This document shows, piece by piece, positions 50,997-59,717 of a DNA stretch of 64,000 nt. This stretch comes from Bin87 sp965261925. GTDB taxonomy: Bacteria > Chloroflexota > Dehalococcoidia > Lucifugimonadales > UBA3495. Where the stretch lies: contig OZ253486.1 of the NCBI GenBank assembly GCA_965261925.1, positions 2,480,001-2,544,000 of the forward strand, given 5' to 3'. The notes under the pieces are model-generated. The model ran no database searches, was not told where the DNA came from, and saw only the letters and a list, made by a program, of their open reading frames with translations. Position 1 is the first letter of the stretch. The number at the start of each line of letters is the position of its first letter. Position numbers and translations under genes: made by a program.

Positions 50997-53900
50997 TTAC
51001 ATGGTCAAAGACCGATAGAGCATGGGCAGACGTTCGGGCAGGGCCCAGATGTCGTCGAGAACCTCGTAGTTGAGGTCGCCGCACATGGTCTTGAGGTAGT
51101 CGTGACCGGCCTTGTCCACCGTCAGGCAGAAAGGAACGATATCCTTGTGCTTGGCCTCGAGCAGCGCCTGGTGGGTGTCGTGGACGGCGTATTCCTTCTC
51201 CACGCCTTCGCGGCTGTAACCGCGATCCTGCGGGCGACCGTCACTGATCAGGAACATGATCTTGGTCGCCGCGTCCTGATTGTCGAGCTTGGTGATGGCG
51301 TGACGGATGGCCGAACCCATGCGGGTGGCGTGCAGCGGTGTCACCTTGTCGATGCGGCGCTTGATCTTATCGTTGAACTGCTCGTCGATGTCCTTGATGA
51401 CGTAGAACTCCACGTTCTCGCGGCCATAGCCGGAGAAGCCATAGATTCCGTAGGTGTCACCGATGGACTCCAGGGCATTGATGAGAAGCGCGCAACTCTC
51501 ACGTTCGAGGTCGATGATGCGCTTGTAGTGACGGCGCACCAGGCCCTCGCGTCGCCGACGCAGCCACACCATGTATTCCACCGGATCGTCGGGAGCGTCG
51601 CGATCGTCGACCGAATGGCGACCCTCATCGATGGCTTCGGCGGTGGAAGCGGACATGTCCAACAGGAAGACTACGGCAACGTCGCGTTGGATGCGATTGC
51701 GGCGCCAGTAGATCTTCTCATCGGGCGGCACGTTCATCCGGAGGTCGGCCCAGGCCTCAAGAGCCGCGTTCAGGTCGAGGTCCTCGCCGTCAACCAGGCG
51801 ATAGGTCTTGCGCCAGGTTTCCGGCATGATGAGCTCGAACTGGCGCTTGATGTGTGCCAGTAGCGAGGCGTAATTGCGAAGGGAATCGTTGTAGAAATTC
51901 TGGTCGCCTTCGTCGAGGATCTTCTCCTTGACGATGCACCAGCGCGGTTTGTAGTCGTTGGCGCGGAAGTCCCACTCGTCGTAGACGAAGGTCTTGGGTT
52001 CCAATGCCTCCAACTCGCCGCCGCCATCGTCGTCGTGCAGGATCGGACCGTAGCCGCGTCCCGGGTCGTTGGACGGCGGGGGCACGCCGGCTTCCTTCAT
52101 GATGTTCTGGGCGAACATTGCCATGCTCTGGTCGACGTCGCCTTCCTGAGCGTCCAGCTCAAGCTCGGCGCTGTCCTGGAGCAGTTGCTCGAGTTCCTCC
52201 TGGGTCATGGGTTCGGCGTCGCCCATTTCGCCCTGGTCCATCTGGAGCTTAGTGAGCAACTGGACCATCTCGGGCTTGAAATCGCCGCGGTATTCGACGG
52301 GCTCGGGCGATTCGTAGGGGTCCCCTTCGCCCTGCTCGCCCTCCTGCTCGCTCATCTGCGCCTGTAGCTTATCGAGCAGAGCCTGGTACTCCTCTTCGGA
52401 GAATTCACCGGGATCGTCCAGGTCTTCAGGTTGGAACTCGTCCTCGGGTTCCTGCTCGTTCTGCAGGCGGGAGATTATCTCGTAAGCCCTCAAGGCTGCT
52501 TCACCGGTGTCCTCAATGGACGCCCGGACGGTACGCAGACGATGCATGATGCGGGCGAGCATGTACGCTTCTTCCCGATACTCCTGCGGTACGGGCAAAC
52601 CTTCAAAGCGGTCCAAGCTCATGTGGACCAGCAGCTCGATCAGGGCTTCCTGCAACGGCAGTTCCTCGATGCGAGGCCGCTGGACGAGGGCGTCGCCCTG
52701 CACGTCCAGGGCCGCCCGGCGGATGCCGGGATACTCGGTCTTGATGCGATAGTCCAAACGGCAGTCTTCGAGCACGCTGAACAAGTCGAAAGCCATCCGG
52801 CGGTCTTCAAAAAGGGCTAGGAAACGGCCGATGTCGGTGTAGACACGCATGGTGCCACCGGGCCCGTCCCCGATTTCGACGGTCGGAGCGGCGTCCGGAT
52901 CCAGCAATTGGAAGTGCTCGGCGGTCGCGGTGCGGAGGGCTTCCATGCGAGCCTGGATCGCCTCTTCCATCCGGAGGCGGCGGTCATCAAAAACGTTGGC
53001 CGGCCGGTCGAATGCGAACCGGAAGCTGCCGAATTCCAGGTGGGAGACCTGGTGAGTGGCAACGACCTTGAACCAGGCGAAGTTCTGCGTCTTGTCGTTG
53101 TAGTTGTCGATCACCGGCGGCAGGTAGACCTTGGTTCCATCGGTGGAAGCGATATCCTGATCGACCCAGCCGATCTGTTTACGGACCAGTTCCGCGGTGC
53201 TGAGCACCTCGATGTTTTCGCCGGATAGCGCGCGGGTGTAGAGGCGCATGATGCCCTTGACCCGCTCCAAGTCCAGGCTGGAGGACAGGGTTTCCAGCAT
53301 GGATTCCGAGGTATTGGACTCGATCTTGAAGAAGGCGATGCCGCTTTCGGGGTTTTCGTTGAGGAGTTGGACGCCGTGCTGGTACCACTGGTCAAGTTGC
53401 TGCAGGGTAATCCGGTTGAGCACGGGGTCCAGGCTCTTGAGGAAAGGCGGGACAGCGTCGGGGGTGCTGGCCAGCAAACCCTCGCACAGGTCCAGGATGT
53501 GGCCTTGCGATCCCGCGGAAACGTGGGACAAAGCCTGAGCGCCATCGTAGAGGAACCGGGAAGTGTCGCGGAGGCCCATCTTGGCGAGTTTTTCGCCGAG
53601 GCGCAGGAACCGTCCAGTCTGGCCCTCTTCCACGTGTTGCAAGGCACGGGGGGCCATCTCCAGGCAGGCCTTGACCTCGCGCCAACTGCTGTCGGTCAGG
53701 GCCCGGGACATGGAAAGGAACGCCTCGCGTTCGCGTCCCATGGCTGGCAGGACATCCCGACCGAGAACCAAACACTCGGCCGCCACGTCGTAGGACTTGT
53801 AGGACAGCGCCTCTATGAGGGACGCGAACACTTCTACGTCCCAGAAGGGCAGGTTGCGTACCAGGTCAGGGCTGACCTCGAAGAACCGGGCTGCCAGCGT

Positions 53901-54305
53901 GCTGGATTTCCAGGTGCCCTTGTATAGGGAGCGGCCCAGACCGGCCCAGCGCGGAATGTACTGGGGACGAAGATTGGTAACGATTGACGGGCTGGATTTG
54001 AAGAAGGCGACGGCCAAGGTGGGCGAGTCCTGGGACAGGTAAGTCCCGCAGCGAGCCCACTGCATGAACGAGGCGAAGGCGAGGGATCGGGCCACCTCGG
54101 GGCTCACGCGGTAGTATTCCACCGCGGATTCCCAAGAGCGGACCGTCTGGGTGCCGATGGAGACTCCCTCGCGGGCCCACAAAGCCGCTTCTTCGTCGCT
54201 GAAGGATTCGGCCATGGTGTCGGCGACGGCCTGATAGGCTTCGGTAACTGCCGGGGGTAGTTTGGCCAGTTCGTCCAGCAGGTTGCCTGTAGCGGGATTA
54301 GTCAA
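50997..54305 (-). CDS. NorD/CbbO-like VWA-domain protein
   Basis: 1102 residues. Residues 1-330 are helical repeats; a middle region holds acidic segments (about 600-720, QNEQEPEDEFQPEDLDDPGEF); the C-terminus is a VWA domain with a full MIDAS: D883-M-S-A-S in FLLDMSAST, Thr in HATRMG, Asp in FLISDGRPQD. The domain plan follows NorD/CbbO adaptors that, with a NorQ/CbbQ AAA+ ring, remodel a client enzyme. The matching ATPase is in the same operon (54927-55838). No nor or Rubisco gene lies near, so the client is unknown. Confidence 0.78.
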   Translation of the reverse strand: MTNPATGNLLDELAKLPPAVTEAYQAVADTMAESFSDEEAALWAREGVSIGTQTVRSWESAVEYYRVSPEVARSLAFASFMQWARCGTYLSQDSPTLAVAFFKSSPSIVTNLRPQYIPRWAGLGRSLYKGTWKSSTLAARFFEVSPDLVRNLPFWDVEVFASLIEALSYKSYDVAAECLVLGRDVLPAMGREREAFLSMSRALTDSSWREVKACLEMAPRALQHVEEGQTGRFLRLGEKLAKMGLRDTSRFLYDGAQALSHVSAGSQGHILDLCEGLLASTPDAVPPFLKSLDPVLNRITLQQLDQWYQHGVQLLNENPESGIAFFKIESNTSESMLETLSSSLDLERVKGIMRLYTRALSGENIEVLSTAELVRKQIGWVDQDIASTDGTKVYLPPVIDNYNDKTQNFAWFKVVATHQVSHLEFGSFRFAFDRPANVFDDRRLRMEEAIQARMEALRTATAEHFQLLDPDAAPTVEIGDGPGGTMRVYTDIGRFLALFEDRRMAFDLFSVLEDCRLDYRIKTEYPGIRRAALDVQGDALVQRPRIEELPLQEALIELLVHMSLDRFEGLPVPQEYREEAYMLARIMHRLRTVRASIEDTGEAALRAYEIISRLQNEQEPEDEFQPEDLDDPGEFSEEEYQALLDKLQAQMSEQEGEQGEGDPYESPEPVEYRGDFKPEMVQLLTKLQMDQGEMGDAEPMTQEELEQLLQDSAELELDAQEGDVDQSMAMFAQNIMKEAGVPPPSNDPGRGYGPILHDDDGGGELEALEPKTFVYDEWDFRANDYKPRWCIVKEKILDEGDQNFYNDSLRNYASLLAHIKRQFELIMPETWRKTYRLVDGEDLDLNAALEAWADLRMNVPPDEKIYWRRNRIQRDVAVVFLLDMSASTAEAIDEGRHSVDDRDAPDDPVEYMVWLRRRREGLVRRHYKRIIDLERESCALLINALESIGDTYGIYGFSGYGRENVEFYVIKDIDEQFNDKIKRRIDKVTPLHATRMGSAIRHAITKLDNQDAATKIMFLISDGRPQDRGYSREGVEKEYAVHDTHQALLEAKHKDIVPFCLTVDKAGHDYLKTMCGDLNYEVLDDIWALPERLPMLYRSLTM

Positions 54306-54912
54306 GGCTCGTGTCCTCCTTTGTCAGCTCGGCATCGATTGTCAGCTCGGCATCGATGGTGTCGAGGAACTGGTCGAGGATTGTGGCGGTGGCTCCGTAG
54401 ACGAGATGCTGCTGGTAGCCGTAGGAGCGCACCGAAATCCTCGCGCCATTATCGATTCGGGAGTCCCAGCGCAGCGTGGCAGGATCGCGCAGAACATTGA
54501 CGGGAATTTCGACAACCTCTGCGATTTCGTGCGAGCTGGGGTTGAATTGGTATGGGTAGGGGATGGTCCCAACGAAGACTTTCACGATGAAGTTGGAACG
54601 AGTGACGTTGTCGTCAAGGCGTCCCAAAATCGTTATGTCATCGCGGGCGATGCCCATCTCCTCTTCGGTTTCGCGCCGGGCGGTGTCCTCAAAATCCGCG
54701 TCCTCAGGATCGCGGGCGCCGCCGGGGAACGACATTTCTCCCTTGTGGTGCTCCACCGTCATGGAGCGTTTGTTCAGCAGAACGCAGAACTCTCCGTCCT
54801 TCGGGTACAGCAACAGCATTACTGCCGCCGGCATCAGGCCTTCAGCGGCGGCAGTAATCCGCTGGCGGTTGGCCAGCGCATTGCGGACTAGATCGAGGGT
54901 GATTGCACCCAT
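54298..54912 (-). CDS. CoA-type Nudix hydrolase
   Basis: 204 residues from ATG 54912. The UPF0035/CoA-pyrophosphatase pattern is clear: LLNKRSMTVEHHKGEMSFPGG followed by TARRETEEEMGI, which completes the Nudix box. It would hydrolyse CoA or other dinucleotides, fitting coaE in the same operon. The last codons contain an 18-bp perfect tandem duplication (54322-54339 and 54340-54357) that repeats six residues, TIDAEL. It overlaps the VWA start by 8 bp. Confidence 0.84.
   Translation of the reverse strand: MGAITLDLVRNALANRQRITAAAEGLMPAAVMLLLYPKDGEFCVLLNKRSMTVEHHKGEMSFPGGARDPEDADFEDTARRETEEEMGIARDDITILGRLDDNVTRSNFIVKVFVGTIPYPYQFNPSSHEIAEVVEIPVNVLRDPATLRWDSRIDNGARISVRSYGYQQHLVYGATATILDQFLDTIDAELTIDAELTKEDTSLD
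54322..54357 (-). repeat. 18-bp tandem duplication inside the Nudix gene
   Basis: TGTCAGCTCGGCATCGAT occurs twice in a row, in frame, adding six residues near the C-terminus. It looks recent because the copies are identical. Confidence 0.9.
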
Positions 54913-54926
54913 GGAAGTTCCATCAG

Positions 54927-55838
54927 TTACTCGAAGATGGAGTGCACAACCTCTTCGATGCTGCGCTGGAGTTCGGCCTCGTCTGACAGGGTCCACACGA
55001 TAGCGACCTGGCAGGCGCGGCGGGCGGCGATGCCCTGCCGCATCAGCCGTCCGGCGTAGATCAGGAGGCGAGTGCTGGCGCCTTCGGCTAGGCCGTGCTC
55101 ACGGAGGTTGCGAATCTTGTCTCCGAGGCGAGCCAGGGCGTAAGCTTCTTCGTCGGAACAGCCGCTTTCCTTGGCCACGATTTCGGTTTCCACGTCAACC
55201 GGCGGGTAGTCGAATTCAATGGAGATGAACCGCTGCCTAGTGCTGTGCTTCAGGTCTTTCAGGGCGCTCTGGTAATGGGGGTTGTAGGAGATGCAGAGCA
55301 GGAAGCGATCATCGGCCTCGATGATGTTGCCGGTCTTTTCGACGGGCAGGATGCGCCGGTGGTCGGTGAGGGGGTGGATCAGAACGGTGGTGTCCTTACG
55401 GGCCTCCACCACTTCGTCCAAATACAGGATGGCGCCGGCCTTGACCGCTCGGGTCATGGGCCCGTCGATCCAGCGGGTGCCGTTGGCATCCAGCAGATAG
55501 CGACCCACTAGATCGCTGGCGGTGAGGTCTTCATGACAGGCAATGGTTACCAGAGGAACGCGAACCTCACCTTCCCGGATTACCTGCCCCGCCTCGTTCC
55601 GACCCGTGGTGATGGGTCGGCCGAGTTTCCACGCCATGTATTCCACGAAGCGGGTCTTGCCGCACCCGGTGGGACCCTTGAGCAGGACTGGGATGTGCTG
55701 CTCATACGCAGCCTCGAACAATTCCAATTCGTCGCCGACGGCGCGATAGTACGGTTCGCTGCGGACCAGGAACTCTTCGATGGCGAACTCTTTGAAACTG
55801 GGTTTGTCTTCCAGCATTTCGATGTTTGCTTCAACCAT
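54927..55838 (-). CDS. MoxR/NorQ/CbbQ-type AAA+ ATPase
   Basis: 303 residues. Walker A GPTGCGKT (55-62), Walker B ILYLDEVVEAR (about 132-142), sensor 1 in FLLCISYNP (Asn, about 190) and arginine-finger segment LKHSTRQRFISIEF. The C-terminus resembles the CbbQ/NirQ_C domain (LAEGASTRLLIYAGRLM). NorQ-type rings work with VWA adaptors such as the one encoded downstream. A Nudix gene is inserted between the pair. It overlaps the coaE stop by 8 bp. Confidence 0.85.
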   Translation of the reverse strand: MVEANIEMLEDKPSFKEFAIEEFLVRSEPYYRAVGDELELFEAAYEQHIPVLLKGPTGCGKTRFVEYMAWKLGRPITTGRNEAGQVIREGEVRVPLVTIACHEDLTASDLVGRYLLDANGTRWIDGPMTRAVKAGAILYLDEVVEARKDTTVLIHPLTDHRRILPVEKTGNIIEADDRFLLCISYNPHYQSALKDLKHSTRQRFISIEFDYPPVDVETEIVAKESGCSDEEAYALARLGDKIRNLREHGLAEGASTRLLIYAGRLMRQGIAARRACQVAIVWTLSDEAELQRSIEEVVHSIFE

Positions 55839-56448
55839 TGCCTTGATTTACCTTTCCTTTGACTCGAGCCTGCCACAGAGCCGCCACTGCGCGTTCCAAT
55901 GTGGCCAAATCAGCAGAGTTTTCGACCACCACGTCGGAACGCCGGTTGCGTTCTGCCGCCGGCATCTGCGAGTTAATTCGTTTTCTGGCTTCCTCTTCGG
56001 CCATCCCGTTGCGCTCGCGGAGGCGTTCGACCACGGTGTCGGCTGGGGTGAAGGTGGACCAGACTTCGTCGACCAGTTTATCCCAACCCGCCTCGAAGAG
56101 GACCGCCGCCTCGACCACCGCGACGTCAATGCCTTGGGCGACGAGGCCACCCTTACGGTCTTCGACCATGCGAGCCATCAATGGATGCATGATGCCGTTG
56201 AGCCGCTCGAGTTCGGCCGGGTCAGCGAATACTATGGAACCGAGTTTGCGCCGATCGATTTCGCCTTCCGTGGTCAAGATGTCCTCTCCAAAGGCTGCAA
56301 CGACCTGACGCCAAGCCTCGGAGTTCGGTGCGTAAGCCTCGTGACCCAGCCTGTCGGCGTCAATTATCGACGCGCCTTGCTCGCGCAATAGCTCGGCAAC
56401 TACGCTTTTGCCACTTCCAATACCGCCGGTTAAACCGATTGTAAGCAT
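55831..56448 (-). CDS. coaE: Dephospho-CoA kinase
   Basis: 205 residues from ATG 56448; an open frame upstream has no start signal. P-loop GGIGSGKS (residues 8-15), then DADRLGHEAY, the HPLM motif (GIMHPLMARM) and VVEAAVLFEAGWDKLVD with the ADP-dependent fold. It phosphorylates dephospho-CoA in the last step of CoA synthesis. First gene of the operon with the AAA+ protein, Nudix and VWA genes; functional linkage with the CoA-type Nudix is plausible. Confidence 0.9.
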   Translation of the reverse strand: MLTIGLTGGIGSGKSVVAELLREQGASIIDADRLGHEAYAPNSEAWRQVVAAFGEDILTTEGEIDRRKLGSIVFADPAELERLNGIMHPLMARMVEDRKGGLVAQGIDVAVVEAAVLFEAGWDKLVDEVWSTFTPADTVVERLRERNGMAEEEARKRINSQMPAAERNRRSDVVVENSADLATLERAVAALWQARVKGKVNQGNG

Positions 56449-56736
56449 GACCGCCCGAAATAATAGACTGCCGGGCATTCTAACAAGGCAGCAAACATCG
56501 GTCAACCGAAACTCACCGCAGCGAGCACGGCGGCTCCAGGGGACGGCAGATTTCGGCACGGGCGATTCGGGCTGGAATTGGTTGCGCCATCGCGCGCTTG
56601 CCAACCTTGGGCGGGGGAGAACGCCCCGGGATCCGCGAGCGAAACAGGTTTAGATTAACCGGACCCGAAGGAAAGTCGATTTTGGTAGAATTGGTCCCAA
56701 CAGGGCACAGGTTCACGACACACAAGGGGGATGACC

Positions 56737-57075
56737 ATGCCGATCGCAAGGCTTTACACGGGCGACGACGGGCAGTCACACATCGAACAAATCGAACTGG
56801 AATCTCACCCGGAGTACGAGGCGATGCAGGCCGCCAAGGGCATATCGTTCCGCCGGGTGGACCCGGGCCGTTTCAGCGACTGGCACTGCGCGCCGCGACG
56901 CCAGTTTGTCATCACGCTGGAAGGCGAGGTTGAGATCGGCCTGGGAGACGGGTCGGTGCACCGGTTCGGCGCGGGGCAGGCCATGCTGGCCGAGGACCTC
57001 ACCGGCCAGGGTCACACTACCCGCGCGGTGGGCGACCAGCCCCGACTGACGGCCACCGTACCGCTGGACGATTAG
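56737..57075 (+). CDS. Cupin-domain protein
   Basis: 112 residues from ATG 56737 (AGGGGG 6 bp upstream). Single small cupin: RFSDWHCAPRRQFVITLEGEVEIGLGDG holds the first metal motif (His and Glu) and GAGQAMLAEDLTGQGHTTRAV the second His. Ligand unknown. Confidence 0.7.
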   Translation: MPIARLYTGDDGQSHIEQIELESHPEYEAMQAAKGISFRRVDPGRFSDWHCAPRRQFVITLEGEVEIGLGDGSVHRFGAGQAMLAEDLTGQGHTTRAVGDQPRLTATVPLDD

Positions 57076-57126
57076 TCGTTTCCCGCGCTGCAGGTTGCCG
57101 GGCACGGTGATCGCCGGGCGGCAACC

Positions 57127-58527
57127 ATGACGACATCCACGGTCACATATCCGCCGCGGCCGGTCGTTGACCGCAAGGAGCTCCCTCCGGGGCCGTCGGA
57201 ACTGCCCGTCATCGGGCAGACGCTCCGATACATCCGGGACCCGATTCGGTTCATGCAGGAGGCGGCCGGCTACGGGGACCTGGTCACGTTGTCGGTCAAG
57301 CCGGCCCTCCTGCTGATGGTCAACCACCCTGATCTCATCAGGGACGTGGTGGTCACGAACCACCGGCTGGTGGGGCGCGGGCCGAACGCCGACGTGCTCA
57401 AGTACGCGATGGGCGACGGTCTCGTGACTGCCGGGCCCGCCGACCACCTGCAACAGCGAAGGTTGATGCAGCCGCAGTTCCACCGGGGTCGCATCGAGGG
57501 TTATGGGGAGTTGATGCGGGAATATGCTGCTCAACACCGGACTGCGTGGACCGACGGGCAGCGGGTGGACATGGCGCAGGAGATGGGGGCGCTCACCCTG
57601 CGGATAGTGGTCAAGACGCTCTTTGGACTGGAGCTGCCCGACGACGCGCGGCGGATCGGCGAGGCGTTCGAACTGATCAACAATTACCTGGTGGCGCGAG
57701 TGAACCAACCGCCGAAAATGCGCCGGCTCCTGCACCGACTGCCGGTGCCGTACACGGTGCGGTTCCGGCGGGCAAGGGCGGAACTGGACCGCATCATCTT
57801 GGGGCTGATCACCGAGCGGCGGGAAAGATCCACCGGCGAAGACGATTTGCTTTCACTGCTGCTAGACGCTCGTCTCGAGGACGACGCCGGTGTCGGGCAG
57901 TCGCTCACCGACCAGCAGGTGCGCGACCAGACCATCACGATGTTTGCTGCGGGGCATGAGACCACCGCGGTCTGCCTCACCTGGACGTGGTTTCTGCTGG
58001 CGACGAATCCGGAGACGCAACGGCGGTTTCACGCCGAACTGGATGAAGTTCTGGGCGACCGGGCACCCCAGTTGTCGGATCTGGCGAATTTGACCTATAC
58101 CGACAAGGTACTGGCGGAGGGACTCCGCCTGTACCCGCCGATCTGGTTCTGGTCGCGGATGGCTTTCCAGCCTTTCGACCTCGGCGGGTATCGCATACCG
58201 CCGGGCGCGTTGTTGGCGGCGCCGCAACTGGTGATCCAACGGGACGCGCGGTGGTTCGATGAGCCCCTGGCTTTCCGGCCGGAACGGTGGACCGAGGAAT
58301 TCCGGAACGAGCTGCCGCGTTACGCGTACTACCCTTTCGGCGGGGGACCGCGCCAGTGCATCGGCGAAGGCTTCGCGATGATGGAAGCCAAGATGATCCT
58401 GGCGACCCTGGGGCAGCAGTGGAAGGTTCGCCAGGACCCGCGGCACAAGGCCGAAATGCTGCCGTTGATTTCGCTGCGGCCGAAGGGCGGAATGCCCATG
58501 TACCTGGAACGACGAACCGACAAATAG
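57127..58527 (+). CDS. Cytochrome P450
   Basis: 466 residues. The K-helix ExxR (AEGLRLYPP), the I-helix oxygen motif AGHETTAVCLTW and the heme loop FGGGPRQCIGEG (Cys411) are present. No membrane anchor is seen, as in soluble bacterial P450s. Needs a ferredoxin partner not in this window. The Pro-rich start (PPGPSELPVIGQ) is normal. Substrate unknown; sterol, fatty-acid or xenobiotic hydroxylation are candidates. Confidence 0.9.
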   Translation: MTTSTVTYPPRPVVDRKELPPGPSELPVIGQTLRYIRDPIRFMQEAAGYGDLVTLSVKPALLLMVNHPDLIRDVVVTNHRLVGRGPNADVLKYAMGDGLVTAGPADHLQQRRLMQPQFHRGRIEGYGELMREYAAQHRTAWTDGQRVDMAQEMGALTLRIVVKTLFGLELPDDARRIGEAFELINNYLVARVNQPPKMRRLLHRLPVPYTVRFRRARAELDRIILGLITERRERSTGEDDLLSLLLDARLEDDAGVGQSLTDQQVRDQTITMFAAGHETTAVCLTWTWFLLATNPETQRRFHAELDEVLGDRAPQLSDLANLTYTDKVLAEGLRLYPPIWFWSRMAFQPFDLGGYRIPPGALLAAPQLVIQRDARWFDEPLAFRPERWTEEFRNELPRYAYYPFGGGPRQCIGEGFAMMEAKMILATLGQQWKVRQDPRHKAEMLPLISLRPKGGMPMYLERRTDK

Positions 58528-58547
58528 GGGCGACCAACCGGTCGCCC
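58528..58547. repeat. Intergenic palindrome GGGCGACC / GGTCGCCC
   Basis: An 8-bp perfect stem with a 4-nt loop, starting right after the P450 stop codon and 26 bp from the tRNA-Gln 3' end. Fits the family of GGGGCG/CGCCCC hairpins and a terminator role. Confidence 0.75.
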
Positions 58548-58572
58548 AGAAATTTTCGAGTCGGAGGCCATT

Positions 58573-58646
58573 TGGCTGCCCCGCCTGGGTTCGAACCAGG
58601 GCTTACAGCTCCAAAGGCTGACGTGCTACCGCTACACCACGGGGCA
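58573..58646 (-). tRNA. tRNA-Gln (anticodon TTG)
   Basis: Acceptor TGCCCCG/CGGGGCA, anticodon loop CTTTGGA between TCAGC and GCTGT, encoded CCA. A TATAAT -10 lies on the minus strand at 58661-58656. Confidence 0.92.
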
Positions 58647-58740
58647 TCTGTTCCGATTATAGCATGGTGACCCAATCGTCCCGTCCGGGTGCGATATACT
58701 GCCGGACTAACGAACCCAAAATCGGAACAGGTGACGCGTT

Positions 58741-59694
58741 ATGGAAACTGTAGGATTCATTGGTCTGGGCAACATGGGCGGCGGGATGTCCGCCAACATT
58801 CAACGGGCCGGCTACCCGATGATTGTTTACGATCTGCGCGAGGAGGTCGCACTGCCCTTGCTGGAGGGCGGCGCCCGCCTGGCCAACACGCCGGCCGAGG
58901 TCGCCGCGGCCAGCGACGTGACCTTCACGTCATTGCCCGGTCCCTACGAGGTGGATGCGGTGGCGACGGGAGCCGGGGGAGTGCTGGAGGGTATCCAGCC
59001 GGGCAGCGTGTACATCGACCTGTCCTCGAGCCGTCCCACGCTGATCCGGGAGATCGAGCCGAAGTTTCGCGCCAAGGGCTGCCACGTCCTGGACGCGCCG
59101 GTGAGCGGAGGCAAGACGGGAGCGGCGTCGGGGAACCTGGCGGTGATGGTGGGCGGAGATCGCGAGGTGTTCGACCGGGTGAAGCCGATCCTGGACGCCT
59201 TTGGCGACAAGGTGTTCTACGCCGGTGAGATCGGGGCCGGGAGCGTGGCGAAGCTGGTGCACAACATGATCGGGCACAGCGTGCGGCAGGCCATCGCGGA
59301 GGGATTGACCCTGGGCGTCAAGGCCGGCGTGGATCCCGAACCGCTTTGGGAATGCGTGCGGCGTGGAGCGTTGGGCCGCATGTCGTTCCTGCACGAGGGC
59401 TTGGTACGGACGATGTTTCGCGGGGAGTTTGAGCCGGCGAGTTTCGCGTTGAATCTGGCGCACAAGGACATCTCGTTGGCAACGGAACTGGCGCGGGAGT
59501 ACGACGTGCCCATGCCCATGTCCACCTTGGCGCAGCAGATCTCGCTGCAGGCCATGAACCGCGGCTGGGGTCAGGCCGACAGCAGCAGCACCGTGCGCCT
59601 GCAAGAAGAACAGGCGGGAGTAGAAGTGCGGGCCCCGGACGTGGATCCGGAAAGGGCGGCGCGGTTTATCACGACGCATCCTGACGCGGAGTAA
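58741..59694 (+). CDS. 3-hydroxyisobutyrate-dehydrogenase-family oxidoreductase
   Basis: 317 residues. N-terminal NAD-binding motif GFIGLGNMGGGM, substrate loop DAPVSGGKTGAASGNLAVMVGG, catalytic Lys171 (GAGSVAKLVHNM), and C-terminal helices typical of beta-hydroxyacid dehydrogenases. Oxidises 3-hydroxy acids or reduces tartronate semialdehyde. No dedicated partner gene. Confidence 0.85.
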   Translation: METVGFIGLGNMGGGMSANIQRAGYPMIVYDLREEVALPLLEGGARLANTPAEVAAASDVTFTSLPGPYEVDAVATGAGGVLEGIQPGSVYIDLSSSRPTLIREIEPKFRAKGCHVLDAPVSGGKTGAASGNLAVMVGGDREVFDRVKPILDAFGDKVFYAGEIGAGSVAKLVHNMIGHSVRQAIAEGLTLGVKAGVDPEPLWECVRRGALGRMSFLHEGLVRTMFRGEFEPASFALNLAHKDISLATELAREYDVPMPMSTLAQQISLQAMNRGWGQADSSSTVRLQEEQAGVEVRAPDVDPERAARFITTHPDAE

Positions 59695-59717
59695 CTGAAC
59701 CAAGGGACCGTAGAATC

